The position numbers and the translations under genes were made by a program. The notes under the pieces were generated by a model that saw nothing but the letters and a program-made list of their open reading frames with translations, searched no databases and had not been told where the DNA came from. This document shows positions 25,073 to 33,580 of a DNA stretch of 64,000 nt, one piece after another. The DNA comes from Herbiconiux moechotypicola (GTDB taxonomy: Bacteria > Actinomycetota > Actinomycetes > Actinomycetales > Microbacteriaceae), in NCBI RefSeq assembly GCF_024979255.1, contig NZ_JANLCN010000004.1, positions 1 through 64,000 of the forward strand. The letters are read 5' to 3'. Position 1 is the first letter of the stretch, and every line of letters starts with the position of its first letter.

Positions 25073-26017
25073 TCAGGCGCGCGCGAGCGCTCCCTCGAGC
25101 CAGGTCTGGGCGCGGGTGATGAGGGCCTGGGCGACCGGGGTGGTGGCGGCCCAGTTCTCGAAGCCGTGCACGCCGCCGGCGACGACGTCGGTGTGCACCT
25201 CGACTCCGGATGCGCGGAGGCGGTCGGCATAGGCGCCGTCCTCGGCGGCGAACAGCTCGATGTCGGCCCAGCTGAGGAAGGCGGGTGGGAGGCCCGTGAG
25301 GTCGGGGCGGCGCGCGGGGGAGGCGTAGGGCGGCACGGCTGCGTCGGAGGGGTCTCCGGGCGCCCGGCCGAGGTAGCCGCTCCATCCCTCGCGGTTGCTC
25401 GCGTTGTTCCACACGAAGTGGTCGAGCGCGTCGAGCGACCGGTCGGCGGCGGTGCGGTCGTCGATCATGGGCGCGAACAGCCACTGTGCCACGGGTTGCA
25501 CGCCGCCCTCGTCGTGGAGGCGCTGCACCAGCCCCGCGGCCAGCCCGGCCCCGGCGCTCTCACCGCCGATCGCCAGGCGTTCGGGGTCGACGCCGAGGTC
25601 GCCCGCGTGAGCGACCAGCCACGACCAGGCCGCGTGCACGTCGTCGTGGGCGGCGGGGAACGGATGCTCGGGAGCGAAGCGATAGTTCGCCGACACGATC
25701 ACGAGGCCGAGCCGCTCGGCCGTCGACAGGCACAGGCTCTCGTCTTGCTTCGCGTCGCCGAAGAGCAGGCCGCCGCCGTGAATCCACAGCAGCGCGGGGG
25801 CCGCAGCATGAGTCGGCGCCGCGCCGCCACCAGCCGCCTCCACCGGCTCATACACACGCACGGATGCCGTCGCGAGCTTCACCGTGCGCACCCGCACCGC
25901 CTCGCTGCGCGGCACCCGCAGCATCCGCACCGCCACCCGCAGCAGCCACCGCGGTGCCTTCGCCTGGGCACGCTTCATCGGCTCCCGCAGCTCCGGCAGC
26001 ACCGCCTCGATCTCCAC
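25073..26017 (-). CDS. Alpha/beta hydrolase of the hormone-sensitive lipase type
   Basis: This looks like a carboxylesterase of the HSL family. It has the oxyanion motif HGGG (ALLWIHGGGLLFGD), the nucleophile elbow GGESAGAGLA, and the later Asp/His pair within DIELFAAEDGAYADRL and VHGFENW. No signal peptide is present. I give a GTG start at 26017 (314 residues); an ATG at 25979 with GGGAG upstream is an equally possible start. The frame is open much further upstream, but that stretch is antisense to the next gene. It is divergent from the membrane-protein gene at 26055. The substrate is unknown. Confidence 0.88.
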   Translation of the reverse strand: MEIEAVLPELREPMKRAQAKAPRWLLRVAVRMLRVPRSEAVRVRTVKLATASVRVYEPVEAAGGGAAPTHAAAPALLWIHGGGLLFGDAKQDESLCLSTAERLGLVIVSANYRFAPEHPFPAAHDDVHAAWSWLVAHAGDLGVDPERLAIGGESAGAGLAAGLVQRLHDEGGVQPVAQWLFAPMIDDRTAADRSLDALDHFVWNNASNREGWSGYLGRAPGDPSDAAVPPYASPARRPDLTGLPPAFLSWADIELFAAEDGAYADRLRASGVEVHTDVVAGGVHGFENWAATTPVAQALITRAQTWLEGALARA

Positions 26018-26054
26018 GCCCCCAGTATCCCGCGCCGGACGGTAGCGTGGGGCC

Positions 26055-26693
26055 GTGGAGGTGCCCAAGCGCACGCGGCCGAACTGGATCGCGGTCATGC
26101 TGTCGTCGAGGCGATGGCTGGTGGCGTGCGCCATTTCGGTCTCGCTCTTCATCGCGTCTCTCGCGACTTCGGCGGGCTGGCTCACCTGGATCGCGGTGGT
26201 GGGCGGGGTGCTGTCGGTGACCGGGATGCTCAACTGGTGGAGCGCGGGATTCAGGCCGACCGGAGTGCGCATGCTGATCACGAGGCTCACCGTGATCGGT
26301 CACGACGACGCAGTGCCCCTGCGATGCTCCATCGAGTTCTTGGAGGCCATGGCCGCGATGCGGCTCGACGCCGAAGACCTCACCCCGCTCGACTACCTCG
26401 CCTACACCGACGACGAGACCGCGTTCGCCGTGTGGCAGCTACGCCGGGGCGAGGCCGACGCGCTGTTCCGCTGCGAGTGGGCTGCGGTGGCGAGGGCCGA
26501 GTTCGGTGAGGCGCACAGCGGCACCGCGATCGAGCGGGCCATCGTGCTGGTGCTCGCGCCCGAGGCGGCCGGGGTGCGCATCCCGCTCGCCTTTCAGGAG
26601 CTGGCGGGGCGGAGGCTGCGGCCGGTCGACGACGAGGCGCTCCACGCGCGAGCCGAGTGGCTCGAACGGCGGGTGGCGGCGCAGTCCGCCTGA
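26055..26693 (+). CDS. Unrecognised membrane protein, 212 residues
   Basis: Two hydrophobic segments stand near the N-terminus (residues about 20-40 and 43-62), followed by a soluble cytosolic part of 150 residues without a motif I recognise. The soluble part is mixed alpha/beta and acidic. It is divergent from the esterase gene and ends only 5 bp before the convergent FBP-type gene. The GTG start at 26055 follows GGGGCC, and an internal start is possible. It appears to be a lineage-specific protein. Confidence 0.7.
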   Translation: MEVPKRTRPNWIAVMLSSRRWLVACAISVSLFIASLATSAGWLTWIAVVGGVLSVTGMLNWWSAGFRPTGVRMLITRLTVIGHDDAVPLRCSIEFLEAMAAMRLDAEDLTPLDYLAYTDDETAFAVWQLRRGEADALFRCEWAAVARAEFGEAHSGTAIERAIVLVLAPEAAGVRIPLAFQELAGRRLRPVDDEALHARAEWLERRVAAQSA

Positions 26694-26698
26694 TCGGC

Positions 26699-27190
26699 TC
26701 AGCTCGTCTGCCTCACCGAGCGCGCGAAGGCTTCGGCGTGCAGCTGCAGGCCGGTGATGTTGTCGAGACGGGCCGCCTCGGCGTCGAAGCCGATGTAGGC
26801 CATCGGAGGGAGCTTGCGCACGTTCGCCGAGCATCCGAAGTCGGCACAGATGAGGGTGCCGATCGTGTTGCCGTTGCGGCCCGCGGCGCCCGCGCGCTTG
26901 GCGGAGTAGAACACCACCTCGTTCGTGAGGTTCACGTCGGAGCACCACGAGCACTGCGCACGGGAGAGCGGCCTCTTGTCGGACTGCTTGAGCACGACGC
27001 CGACGGGCTCGCCGTCGACCTCCGCCACGACGTAGCTGCGGCGGGCGAGCTTGCGGTCGTGCCAGCCGAGGTAGTCGAGCGAGTCGAACGACAGCGTCTC
27101 GAAGTCGGGCGGAAGGGTCACGTCGGAGACCTCTTTTCGTGACGCGTTGACGAAAGAGGCGCGGATCTGTTGTTCGGTCAAGGACAGCAT
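26699..27190 (-). CDS. FBP-type treble-clef zinc-finger protein
   Basis: This protein resembles the FBP C-terminal domain, a treble-clef zinc finger found in elongation factor G-binding proteins of the FusB type and in many actinobacterial proteins. The zinc ligands are CSWC (in RAQCSWCSDVNLTNEVVFYS) and the later CADFGC with the family ending SANVRKLPP. FusB-like proteins free EF-G from ribosomes and give fusidic acid resistance; whether this one does so is not known. I chose the ATG at 27190 (163 residues); one at 27208 is also possible. It stands alone, convergent with the membrane protein gene. Confidence 0.83.
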   Translation of the reverse strand: MLSLTEQQIRASFVNASRKEVSDVTLPPDFETLSFDSLDYLGWHDRKLARRSYVVAEVDGEPVGVVLKQSDKRPLSRAQCSWCSDVNLTNEVVFYSAKRAGAAGRNGNTIGTLICADFGCSANVRKLPPMAYIGFDAEAARLDNITGLQLHAEAFARSVRQTS

Positions 27191-27433
27191 CGTGGAATCA
27201 CCAATCACCGATCGAAATCGGTCTTCAGGCCGGACGGCCGGGGGAGTGCCCGCGAATCACGCGGGCGGAGATCATGATCGCGCGACGCACTGCCGCGCGC
27301 AGGGGCTACCGAGGGAAACGGCTACCTGGTGCCGGCGAGAACGACGCCGGCGACCTCCCCACGCCCCGCGGGCGACATGATTCGACTGGTGGATGACACA
27401 TGATGATTCTACCGCCGCTCTCGACAGGTGTGG

Positions 27434-27787
27434 TCAGTCCGCCTGATCGGGGGCGGTGATGTAGAGCTTGCGCAGCCCCGCCTCGGTGCGCCACACCGTG
27501 CGGTCGCCCTCGCGGAGCGTGACGACGTCGCCCGGACCGATCGTGACGAACGGTCCGTCGCCGATGCTCAGCTCGCACGAGCCGGACAGCACCACGAACA
27601 CCTCGTCGACCTCCACGTCGCGGGCGGTGCCGGCGGTGAGCTCCCACAGTCCGTAGGCGGCACCGGAGACCGCGCCCAGTTCGAGGAAGCCGGTGCGGGG
27701 TTCGCCCTCCATCACGAGCTCGGCCGGCAGCGCCTCGAGCGGCAGCTCGGTCGAGAGCGAGCGGTGGATGCGGTCGGCGGTCGTCAT
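27434..27787 (-). CDS. Small cupin-domain protein, 117 residues
   Basis: A single-domain cupin. The two halves of the beta barrel are seen in VDEVFVVLSGSCELSIGDG and PGDVVTLREGDRTVWRTEAGLRKLYI. The usual first-motif histidines are absent, so metal binding is doubtful; it may be a binding or sensing protein rather than an enzyme. The ATG at 27787 is the natural start. The frame is open for nearly 100 codons upstream, but without cupin character. Confidence 0.85.
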   Translation of the reverse strand: MTTADRIHRSLSTELPLEALPAELVMEGEPRTGFLELGAVSGAAYGLWELTAGTARDVEVDEVFVVLSGSCELSIGDGPFVTIGPGDVVTLREGDRTVWRTEAGLRKLYITAPDQAD

Positions 27788-27922
27788 GATCCCGAATCCT
27801 ACGCGGGGCGGGTGGCGGGGACCCAGGTCCCGCCCGTAACCCGGCTGAAACGAGCGGTCGGTAGGCTGCGGGATGCGCGCCGGGAGTCCGGTGCGAGCGA
27901 GACGTGAGCGGGAGGAGGCGAC

Positions 27923-27994
27923 GTGAGCGAGCACGAGTTCTCGAGCTACCCGTCGTCGTGGAACCGCGGCGCCATCGCGCACGGGCACAGGTAG
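27923..27994 (+). CDS. 23-codon ORF with very strong Shine-Dalgarno, possible leader peptide
   Basis: A GTG at 27923 follows GGAGGAGG with a spacing of about five bases, one of the best ribosome binding sites in the window. The frame codes for 23 residues rich in Ser, His and Trp/Tyr (starts MSEHEFSSYPSSW, ends AHGHR) and stops with TAG at 27992-27994. A GC-rich hairpin (28005-28027) follows at once, and the flavin monooxygenase starts at 28083. This layout fits a leader peptide controlling the gene by attenuation or coupling. I do not recognise the peptide. Confidence 0.5.
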   Translation: MSEHEFSSYPSSWNRGAIAHGHR

Positions 27995-28004
27995 AGACGC
28001 CACC

Positions 28005-28027
28005 GGGCGGGCCTTCGAGCCCCGCCC
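28005..28027 (+). promoter_or_regulatory. GC-rich hairpin between short ORF and monooxygenase gene
   Basis: GGGCGGG at 28005-28011 pairs with CCCGCCC at 28021-28027 across a 9-base loop. It starts 11 bases after the stop codon of the 23-codon ORF and lies 55 bases before the monooxygenase start. No U-run follows directly, so it may act as an attenuator or hide a site, not as a plain terminator. Confidence 0.5.
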
Positions 28028-28082
28028 CGCGCATCCGATTCTCTCCTCACTCATTCGTCTCAGCCTGAAAGACCGTGCCCTC

Positions 28083-29405
28083 ATGACCGACGGAAAGCTC
28101 CGCCTCGCCCTGTTCCTCTTCCCCGGCTACCACCTCGGTGCCTGGCGTCTGCCCGACGCCGTGCCCGAGCTCGACCTCGGCATCGAGCACTACGTGCGCG
28201 CCGCCGAACTCGCCGAGGCCGCCAAGCTCGACGCCGTCTTCTTCGAAGACCAGGCCGCCGTGCGTCGCAGCAACGACATGCTCGCCGGCGACCGCTACGG
28301 CGTCGCCAACCCCCGCTCCATCCACTTCGACCCCACGATGGTGCTGCCCGCCCTCGCCATGCGCACCAGCCGCCTCGGCCTCGCGGCGACCTCCACCACC
28401 ACCTTCAACGACCCCTACAACCTGGCCCGCCGGTTCTCCACTCTCGACCACCTCAGCCACGGCCGCGCCGGCTGGAACCTCGTGACCTCGTTCAACGAGG
28501 ACGAGGCGCAGAACTTCGGCCTCGAGACCCACGTGGCGCACGCCGACCGCTACGCCCGCGCGAGCGAGTTCGTCGACGTGGTCACCGGCCTCTGGGACGG
28601 GTGGGATGCGGACGCGATGGTGCACGACAAGGAGAACGGCGTGTTCTTCGACGTCGACCGGATGCGCTTCCTCCAGCACGAGGGCGAGCACTTCCGGGTG
28701 CGTGGGCCGCTCACGACGGGGCGGAGTCCGCAGGGGCGGCCCGTCATCTTCCAGGCGGGGTCGTCGGAGCCCGGCCGGGCGCTGGCGGCGCGCACCGCCG
28801 ACGTGGTGTTCACGCTGCAGTCCGATCCCGAGTCGGCGAAGGCCTTCCGCGATGACATCCGGGCCCGTGCCGCGGCGTTCGGGCGCGACCCCGACACGGT
28901 GAAGATCCTCGCCGGCATGACCCCGATCGTGGGCGACACCGACGAGGAGGCGTGGGCGCTGCGCGACCGCATGATGGAGCTCATCCCCGAAGACCTCGCC
29001 ATCTCGAACCTCATGCCGCTCGCCGGCGGCTACGACTTCAGGCAGCACGACCTCGACGGGCCGATGCCCGAGCTGCCCGAGTCGAACGCCGGCAAGTCGC
29101 ACCGGCAGGCGATCATGGACATCGCCCGGCGCGACGGACTCTCCATCCTCGAGACCGCCCGCTACTTCGCCGAGGGCAGCTACTTCAAGATGATCGGGTC
29201 GCCCGCCACCATCGCCGACACCATGCAGGCCTGGCTGGAGGCGGAGGCGGTGGACGGGTTCCTCGCGGTGCCCACGCATTTCCCGACCGGCGTGGAGGAC
29301 TTCACCCTGAAGGTGGTGCCGGAGCTGCAGCGGCGGGGGCTGTTCCGCACCGAGTACGAGGGTGCGATGCTGCGCGAGAACCTGGGGCTGGCGCAGCTGG
29401 ACTGA
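28083..29405 (+). CDS. FMN-dependent monooxygenase, NtaA/SnaA/DszA family
   Basis: This 440-residue protein is a luciferase-like flavin monooxygenase. The NtaA/SnaA/DszA group marks are LFPGYHLGAWR at the start, SRLGLAATSTTTFNDPYNLARRFSTLDHLSHGRAGWNLVTS (residues about 95-135), and the C-terminal GSPATIADTMQAWLEAEAVDGF. Members use reduced FMN to oxidise C-N, C-S or similar bonds, for instance in nitrilotriacetate, dibenzothiophene sulfone or pristinamycin precursors. The FMN reductase partner is not in the neighbourhood. The upstream short ORF and hairpin suggest post-initiation control. Substrate unknown; scavenging of organic sulfur or nitrogen is a fair guess. Confidence 0.92.
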   Translation: MTDGKLRLALFLFPGYHLGAWRLPDAVPELDLGIEHYVRAAELAEAAKLDAVFFEDQAAVRRSNDMLAGDRYGVANPRSIHFDPTMVLPALAMRTSRLGLAATSTTTFNDPYNLARRFSTLDHLSHGRAGWNLVTSFNEDEAQNFGLETHVAHADRYARASEFVDVVTGLWDGWDADAMVHDKENGVFFDVDRMRFLQHEGEHFRVRGPLTTGRSPQGRPVIFQAGSSEPGRALAARTADVVFTLQSDPESAKAFRDDIRARAAAFGRDPDTVKILAGMTPIVGDTDEEAWALRDRMMELIPEDLAISNLMPLAGGYDFRQHDLDGPMPELPESNAGKSHRQAIMDIARRDGLSILETARYFAEGSYFKMIGSPATIADTMQAWLEAEAVDGFLAVPTHFPTGVEDFTLKVVPELQRRGLFRTEYEGAMLRENLGLAQLD

Positions 29406-29441
29406 CCTGGTTAGCGTGGCCGGTGGGGAGGCTCGACGACC

Positions 29442-30638
29442 GTGGGCGGGGTGGCAGGTGGGGTGAGCGCGGCGGGGCCGGGCGGCGGTGGTACTCACAT
29501 CGGCGGCGCTGGCGGGCGGGCGGTCTGGATCGACGTCGCGCGCGGCGTGTGCGTCATCCTCGTGGTGCTGCTGCACGTGCGCATCTTCGTGTTCGAGCCG
29601 CTCGTGCCCGAGGAGGTCGACACCCGCGCCTGGCGCGAGTTCACCGAGTTCTTCGGCCCCTTCCGGCTGCCCCTGCTGTTCGCCCTGTCGGGGCTGCTCG
29701 TCTCCGAACGGGTGCGGCACGGCTGGGGCGACCGCCGCAACCTGCTGCGTGTGGCCTCCTCGTACTGGATCTACCTCGTGTGGCTCACCGTCTTCGCGCT
29801 GATGTCGCTCGCGGTCACCGCATCCGGTGTGCCCTTCAAGATCCACTCGGTGCCCGACTACCTGCTGCAGCTGGTGCTGCCCGACACCATCCTGTGGTTC
29901 GTGTTCGCGCTCGCCGTGTATGTGGCCGTGCTCACCACCCTGCACCGGGTGCCGTGGCCTGTGGTGCTCGGGGTGTTCGCGGCCGTAGCCGTCGGGTCAG
30001 GGCTGGTGCCCGCATCCGATGCCGAGGCCATGTGGGTGCACATGCTCTACTTCGGGGTGTTCTTCGCGGTCGGGGTGCACCTGCCGCGCGTGCTCGTGTG
30101 GCTGGCGGGCGGGCGGATGCTGCCCAAGCTGCTGGTGTGCCTGGTCGCGTTCGTGGGGCTGCTCGAGCTGTGGGAGCTGACCTCGCTCGGCGACATGCTC
30201 GAGTCGGGTCTGCGGCTGGTGCGGGATGCGGCGGCGATCGCGCTCGCGGTGGTGGTGTGCAGTCTGGTGAGCCGGGTGCCGGGGGTGTCGCGCGTGCTCG
30301 CGGGGGTGGGGCGGCGCACGCTGCCGGTGTACGTGATGCAGTTGCCGTGGTTGTGGGCGCTGTATCTGCTGCCATTCGTGCGCTCGCTGCACGGCAGTGA
30401 CGTCGCTCTGTACCTCGGGCCGGTGGTGGCGACGGCCGTGATCGTGGGCGGCTCGCTGCTGCTGCACGCGGGGATGGAGCGCACGCCGTTGCGGTACGCG
30501 TTCCGGTTGCCGCCGGTGCTTGTGGCGCGCATCCTGGGGCCGGTCGGTGCCGGTGCGGGTGGTGCCGATGCCTCTGCCGGAGGCTCAGCCGAGGGTGGTC
30601 GTGCGAGGGCCTTCCGCTCGGAGGCTCCGGGTCACTAG
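29442..30638 (+). CDS. Membrane acyltransferase (acyltransferase family 3)
   Basis: A 398-residue integral membrane protein with about ten hydrophobic segments. The start RAVWIDVARGVCVILVVLLHV is the typical first membrane helix of acyltransferase-3 proteins, with the conserved Arg and His. Other marks are the PFRLPLLFALSGLL segment and the late TLPVYVMQLPW. Such proteins O-acylate sugars or peptidoglycan-linked polymers. The GTG start at 29442 leaves a Gly/Ala-rich head of 25 residues; a later start is possible. The tail is Ala/Gly-rich and disordered. Confidence 0.88.
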   Translation: MGGVAGGVSAAGPGGGGTHIGGAGGRAVWIDVARGVCVILVVLLHVRIFVFEPLVPEEVDTRAWREFTEFFGPFRLPLLFALSGLLVSERVRHGWGDRRNLLRVASSYWIYLVWLTVFALMSLAVTASGVPFKIHSVPDYLLQLVLPDTILWFVFALAVYVAVLTTLHRVPWPVVLGVFAAVAVGSGLVPASDAEAMWVHMLYFGVFFAVGVHLPRVLVWLAGGRMLPKLLVCLVAFVGLLELWELTSLGDMLESGLRLVRDAAAIALAVVVCSLVSRVPGVSRVLAGVGRRTLPVYVMQLPWLWALYLLPFVRSLHGSDVALYLGPVVATAVIVGGSLLLHAGMERTPLRYAFRLPPVLVARILGPVGAGAGGADASAGGSAEGGRARAFRSEAPGH

Positions 30639-30669
30639 AGTTCGAGCAGATGCGGGAGGGGGCTCCACC

Positions 30670-31512
30670 ATGACGTTGACCGATGCCGAGCTCGGCGAGA
30701 TCGAAGCGGCGAACTCCTCGGGCAAGACGCCCGTGGTGTTCGTGCACGGACTGTGGCTGCTGTCGAGCAGCTGGAAGCCGTGGCGCGACCTGTTCGAAGA
30801 CCAGGGGTACGCCACGCTCGCGCCCGGCTGGCCCGACGACCCGGCCACGGTCGAGGAGGCCAAGGCCGACCCGGATGCGTTCGCCGGCAAGATGGTGCAG
30901 CAGGTCACCGACCACTACGCCGAGGCGATCGCGGCGCTCGACCAGTCCCCGGTCGTGATCGGCCACAGCTTCGGCGGGCTCATCGCGCAGAAGCTCGCCG
31001 GGCAGGGGCTCAACGCCGTAACGGTGGCGATCGATCCCGCCCAGTTCAAGGGCGTGACCGCGCTGCCGACCTCGGCGCTCAAGTCGGCCGCGCCGGCGCT
31101 GCTGCGGTTCAACCACACCAAGCACGGGGTGACGCTCACGTGGGAGCAGTTCCAGTTCGGGTGGGTGAACGCGCTCGACGAGGAAGAGGGGCGTTCGCTC
31201 TACGACACCTACCACGTGCCGGCGTCGAGCGTGCCGATCTTCCAGGCGGCGACGGCGAACTTCAACCCGTTCGCGGAGACGAAGGTCGACACCGAGAACC
31301 ACGAGCGCGGGCCGTTGCTGCTCATCGCGGGGGCTTCGGACAACACGGTGCCGCAGGTCGTCGTGGAGAACGAGTACCGTCTTCAGGCGAAGAACCCGGG
31401 GGATACGGAGCTGGCGATCATTCCGAATCGGGGGCACTCGCTGATCATCGACTCGGGGTGGCGTGAGGTGGGCGACACGGCGCTGGAGTTCGTGCAGCGT
31501 TACCTGCCGTAG
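30670..31512 (+). CDS. Alpha/beta hydrolase, 280 residues
   Basis: The fold and catalytic residues are clear: oxyanion motif VFVHGLWLLSSSWKPW, nucleophile elbow GHSFGG (VVIGHSFGGLIAQKLAG), and an acid and histidine near the end (GASDNTVPQ, NRGHSLIIDSGW). No signal peptide is present. The ATG at 30670 is chosen, as upstream frame-open sequence has no relation to the family. Substrate is unknown; homologues are annotated as haloperoxidase-like or esterases. It starts 31 bp after the acyltransferase stop and could be co-transcribed. Confidence 0.9.
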   Translation: MTLTDAELGEIEAANSSGKTPVVFVHGLWLLSSSWKPWRDLFEDQGYATLAPGWPDDPATVEEAKADPDAFAGKMVQQVTDHYAEAIAALDQSPVVIGHSFGGLIAQKLAGQGLNAVTVAIDPAQFKGVTALPTSALKSAAPALLRFNHTKHGVTLTWEQFQFGWVNALDEEEGRSLYDTYHVPASSVPIFQAATANFNPFAETKVDTENHERGPLLLIAGASDNTVPQVVVENEYRLQAKNPGDTELAIIPNRGHSLIIDSGWREVGDTALEFVQRYLP

Positions 31513-31557
31513 GGGGCGCCGCACGGCGGGTTGCGTGAGGTTGGTATGAGCGCAGCT

Positions 31558-31983
31558 TCAGAAGGTGAGTGTGCCTGAGAAGTACCTTTCCGATCTGTCG
31601 TTGAAGCATGCGCCGCGCATTCGAGCGCTGACGTAGAACGTCTTCGCTGGGATCAGTTGCGAACCTGTGGTTGCAAGGCCGAAGACTTTCGTACCCGTCG
31701 GGCTCGTCCAGGTCGGAGACGTTGTGAAGTGGGTGTTCGACGTGTCGCGGAGGCTGAGCGCGGTCGAGCCACCGCACTGCGCGGTCGTGGCCATCGCCAT
31801 GGAGATTGTGCCAGTTCGGGCGTGATACCGCGCCGTCGTATAGTTCACAAGTGCGCCTGGATCAGGGGTTGCTCCCGTGATGGTCTGCGACACCGCATAC
31901 GCCGCTGCCGGTGCGAGGACAATCAGGAAGAATGTCATCAACGCGGCGATCGCGCACGTAGCCGCGCGGTCGAGGGCGCTCAC
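31558..31983 (-). CDS. Secreted protein A1 of a duplicated cassette
   Basis: A 141-residue exported protein with a signal peptide (hydrophobic core IAALMTFFLIVLAPAAAYA). The mature part is beta-rich with TITGATPDPGALVNYTTAR, AQCGGSTALSLR, and a repeated-looking segment FTTSPTWTSPTGTKVFGLATTGSQLIP, ending with YVSARMRGACF and YFSGTLTF. Two cysteines may form a disulfide. It has a paralogue at 33164-33580 with more than half the residues the same by eye. The ATG overlaps the stop of the upstream partner gene by four bases. I do not know the family. Confidence 0.8.
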   Translation of the reverse strand: MSALDRAATCAIAALMTFFLIVLAPAAAYAVSQTITGATPDPGALVNYTTARYHARTGTISMAMATTAQCGGSTALSLRDTSNTHFTTSPTWTSPTGTKVFGLATTGSQLIPAKTFYVSARMRGACFNDRSERYFSGTLTF

Positions 31984-32540
31984 CTCTCCCCTTCAATCTG
32001 CTCGATGAACCCGCTGCAGGTGCCGATGCGGTAGTCCTGCTCGAGCGTCTTCGGCCCTTCGCCAGCCTCGACTGGGTCGACTACCGCAGTTTTCCAGAGG
32101 TCGACGTCTGGATAGTGGTCCTTCACCGCAGGCAGGCCGGTGAACTTGTCAATCTCAGCCAACGCGGTCCGCTGCCCTGCGCTGTCGTTCGTGTCGACCG
32201 CTTCGAGATAGGCATGTTCCCAGGTGCACAGCCAGTAGAACGACGCAGTGATGCCCGCGAGGCCGTCTTCATTGACTACGCCCTCGTCGGCCATATTGCC
32301 GGGCGGGTTCGCGGGCCATTCCGTGCCAGGAGCTAGCTCTTCGGGGAAGGTCGAGGTATCGGCTTTCCAGATTCCCGGCATTTCTGTTGCCGCATGGAAA
32401 GTGGAGGGCGCTGCGGGCTGACTCTCGTTGACCGCCGATGCGGCCATGGCGACTCCGCATGTGGACGCGAGCGCAGTGATGCCTGCCGCTGTGATCAAGG
32501 CTGCGCGGACAGGCCGAGAGCTCTGGCGTTGGTGTTTCAT
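31980..32540 (-). CDS. Secreted protein B1 of a duplicated cassette
   Basis: A 186-residue exported protein; the ATG at 32540 is the best start (an upstream ATG at 32564 lacks support and lies in the conserved promoter stretch). The signal peptide has the core ALITAAGITALAS, followed by ACGVA-like or CGVAMAASA sequence, so it may be a lipoprotein or cleaved at an AxA site. The mature part contains TEMPGIWKADTSTFPE, EWPANPPGNMADE, and WLCTWEHAYLEA, with IDKFTGLPAVKDHYPDVDLW, DPVEAGEGPKTLEQDY and a late Cys. A close paralogue lies at 33577-34149. First gene of a two-gene operon. Function unknown. Confidence 0.8.
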   Translation of the reverse strand: MKHQRQSSRPVRAALITAAGITALASTCGVAMAASAVNESQPAAPSTFHAATEMPGIWKADTSTFPEELAPGTEWPANPPGNMADEGVVNEDGLAGITASFYWLCTWEHAYLEAVDTNDSAGQRTALAEIDKFTGLPAVKDHYPDVDLWKTAVVDPVEAGEGPKTLEQDYRIGTCSGFIEQIEGER

Positions 32541-32627
32541 ATCGCTGACTGTAGGGAGTCCCAAACCTGAAGAAAATACACAATTGGTTCACTGTTGATC
32601 AGGCGCGCGTAGGGATAACCTCGTGCG
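32541..32627. promoter_or_regulatory. Conserved divergent promoter region, copy 1
   Basis: This 87-bp gap contains GACTGTAG, then GAG, ACCTGAAGAAAATACAC, and TTGGTTCACTGTTG. Almost the same string stands at the same place in the second cassette (34150-34236), although the lipoprotein genes it faces differ. That conservation points to a shared operator or promoter for divergent transcription. Confidence 0.65.
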
Positions 32628-33119
32628 ATGCAGATCCTGAGGCCGATTCGAGTTGCTGCGGCCGCGCTCGTCACGGTTGGTGTCACAGTGCTCGGCGGGT
32701 GCGCGGAAGTACCCGATTCTCTTGCTGATGAGTCGCTGACACCTGTCGTCGAGTCACCAACTGTTGCCACCCCTCAGCCGGTCTCCGACGATCTCGAGTC
32801 GACGTGCGGCGAGGTTTCGCGGGCGCTGAGCGGGTACTTCAACGCTGACGACGGGTACTCCCGAGGAGAGCTGACGGCGGATGAGTGGATTGCCGAAGTG
32901 CACGCATCCACGGCGGTGCTCGAACTACTTCTGGAAAAAGACTCCTCGGTCGAAGTGGGGGCCCTGGTGGGGGGTGCCCGCCTAATTCCTGAGGACCCTT
33001 CGCCAGGATTCGTCGCAACCAACTCTTCGAGTTATCCGGCTGGGCCCATCGTCGAGGCGTGCGAGGAGAACGGCACACCGATCGATATCACGAGGCGTTA
33101 CCCTGCCGAGCCGAGGTGA
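32628..33119 (+). CDS. Lipoprotein, 163 residues, divergent partner of cassette 1
   Basis: The signal peptide ends in a lipobox VLGGC (Cys25), so the protein should be membrane-anchored outside. The mature part is acidic with a Ser/Pro/Thr-rich linker, then a short helical domain (STCGEVSRALSGYF, DEWIAEVHASTAVLELLLEK) and a C-terminal region with a second Cys. I recognise no family. It is divergent from secreted proteins B1 and A1 and shares their promoter region. It differs strongly from the lipoprotein of cassette 2. Confidence 0.8.
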   Translation: MQILRPIRVAAAALVTVGVTVLGGCAEVPDSLADESLTPVVESPTVATPQPVSDDLESTCGEVSRALSGYFNADDGYSRGELTADEWIAEVHASTAVLELLLEKDSSVEVGALVGGARLIPEDPSPGFVATNSSSYPAGPIVEACEENGTPIDITRRYPAEPR

Positions 33120-33163
33120 TCGGTGGGTGCCGCTGCTTTCGATCGGTTGGTGCTCGCGGCGAG

Positions 33164-33580
33164 TCAGAAGCTGAGAGTGCCAGAGAAGAATCGCTCGGAG
33201 TCGGGGATGTAGCACCTGCCGGTCATCCGCGCGCTCACATAGAAGACTCCCTTCGGGATGAGCTGCGAGCCGCTGGTCGCGAGCCCGAAGTACTTCGTTC
33301 CCGTGGGGCTCGTCCAGGTCGGTGAGGTCGTGAAGGGAGTCCCAATGCCGTTCCTCAGGCTGAGCGCGGTCGACCCTCCGCACAACGCCACGGTTCGCAT
33401 CGACATGGAAAGAGTTCCGGTCTGAGCATGATTGCGTGCGGTCGTGTAGTTCTCGAGCCTTCCGGGGACGGGTGTCTGGCCCGTGATGACCTGAGTGAGT
33501 GCATACGCGGTGACGCCAGGTCCGGCGATCAACGCAGTGATGGCGAACACGGTGGCCAGAGTCTTTGTGAGCATCTTCAT
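33164..33580 (-). CDS. Secreted protein A2 of a duplicated cassette
   Basis: The paralogue of A1: 138 residues, signal peptide core TLATVFAITALIAGPGV, then QVITGQTPVPGRLENYTTAR, ALCGGSTALSLR, FTTSPTWTSPTGTKYFGLA and the ending FYVSARMTGRCY, RFFSGTLSF. The same two cysteines are kept. The ATG at 33580 overlaps the stop of B2 by four bases. Both pairs have kept order, overlap and strand, so the cassette was duplicated as a unit and both copies are under selection. Confidence 0.82.
   Translation of the reverse strand: MKMLTKTLATVFAITALIAGPGVTAYALTQVITGQTPVPGRLENYTTARNHAQTGTLSMSMRTVALCGGSTALSLRNGIGTPFTTSPTWTSPTGTKYFGLATSGSQLIPKGVFYVSARMTGRCYIPDSERFFSGTLSF

Noticed and set aside
28047-29945. Long minus-strand open frame across the flavin monooxygenase
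   Set aside because: Low-complexity antisense translation of a clear enzyme gene; no start site or motif.
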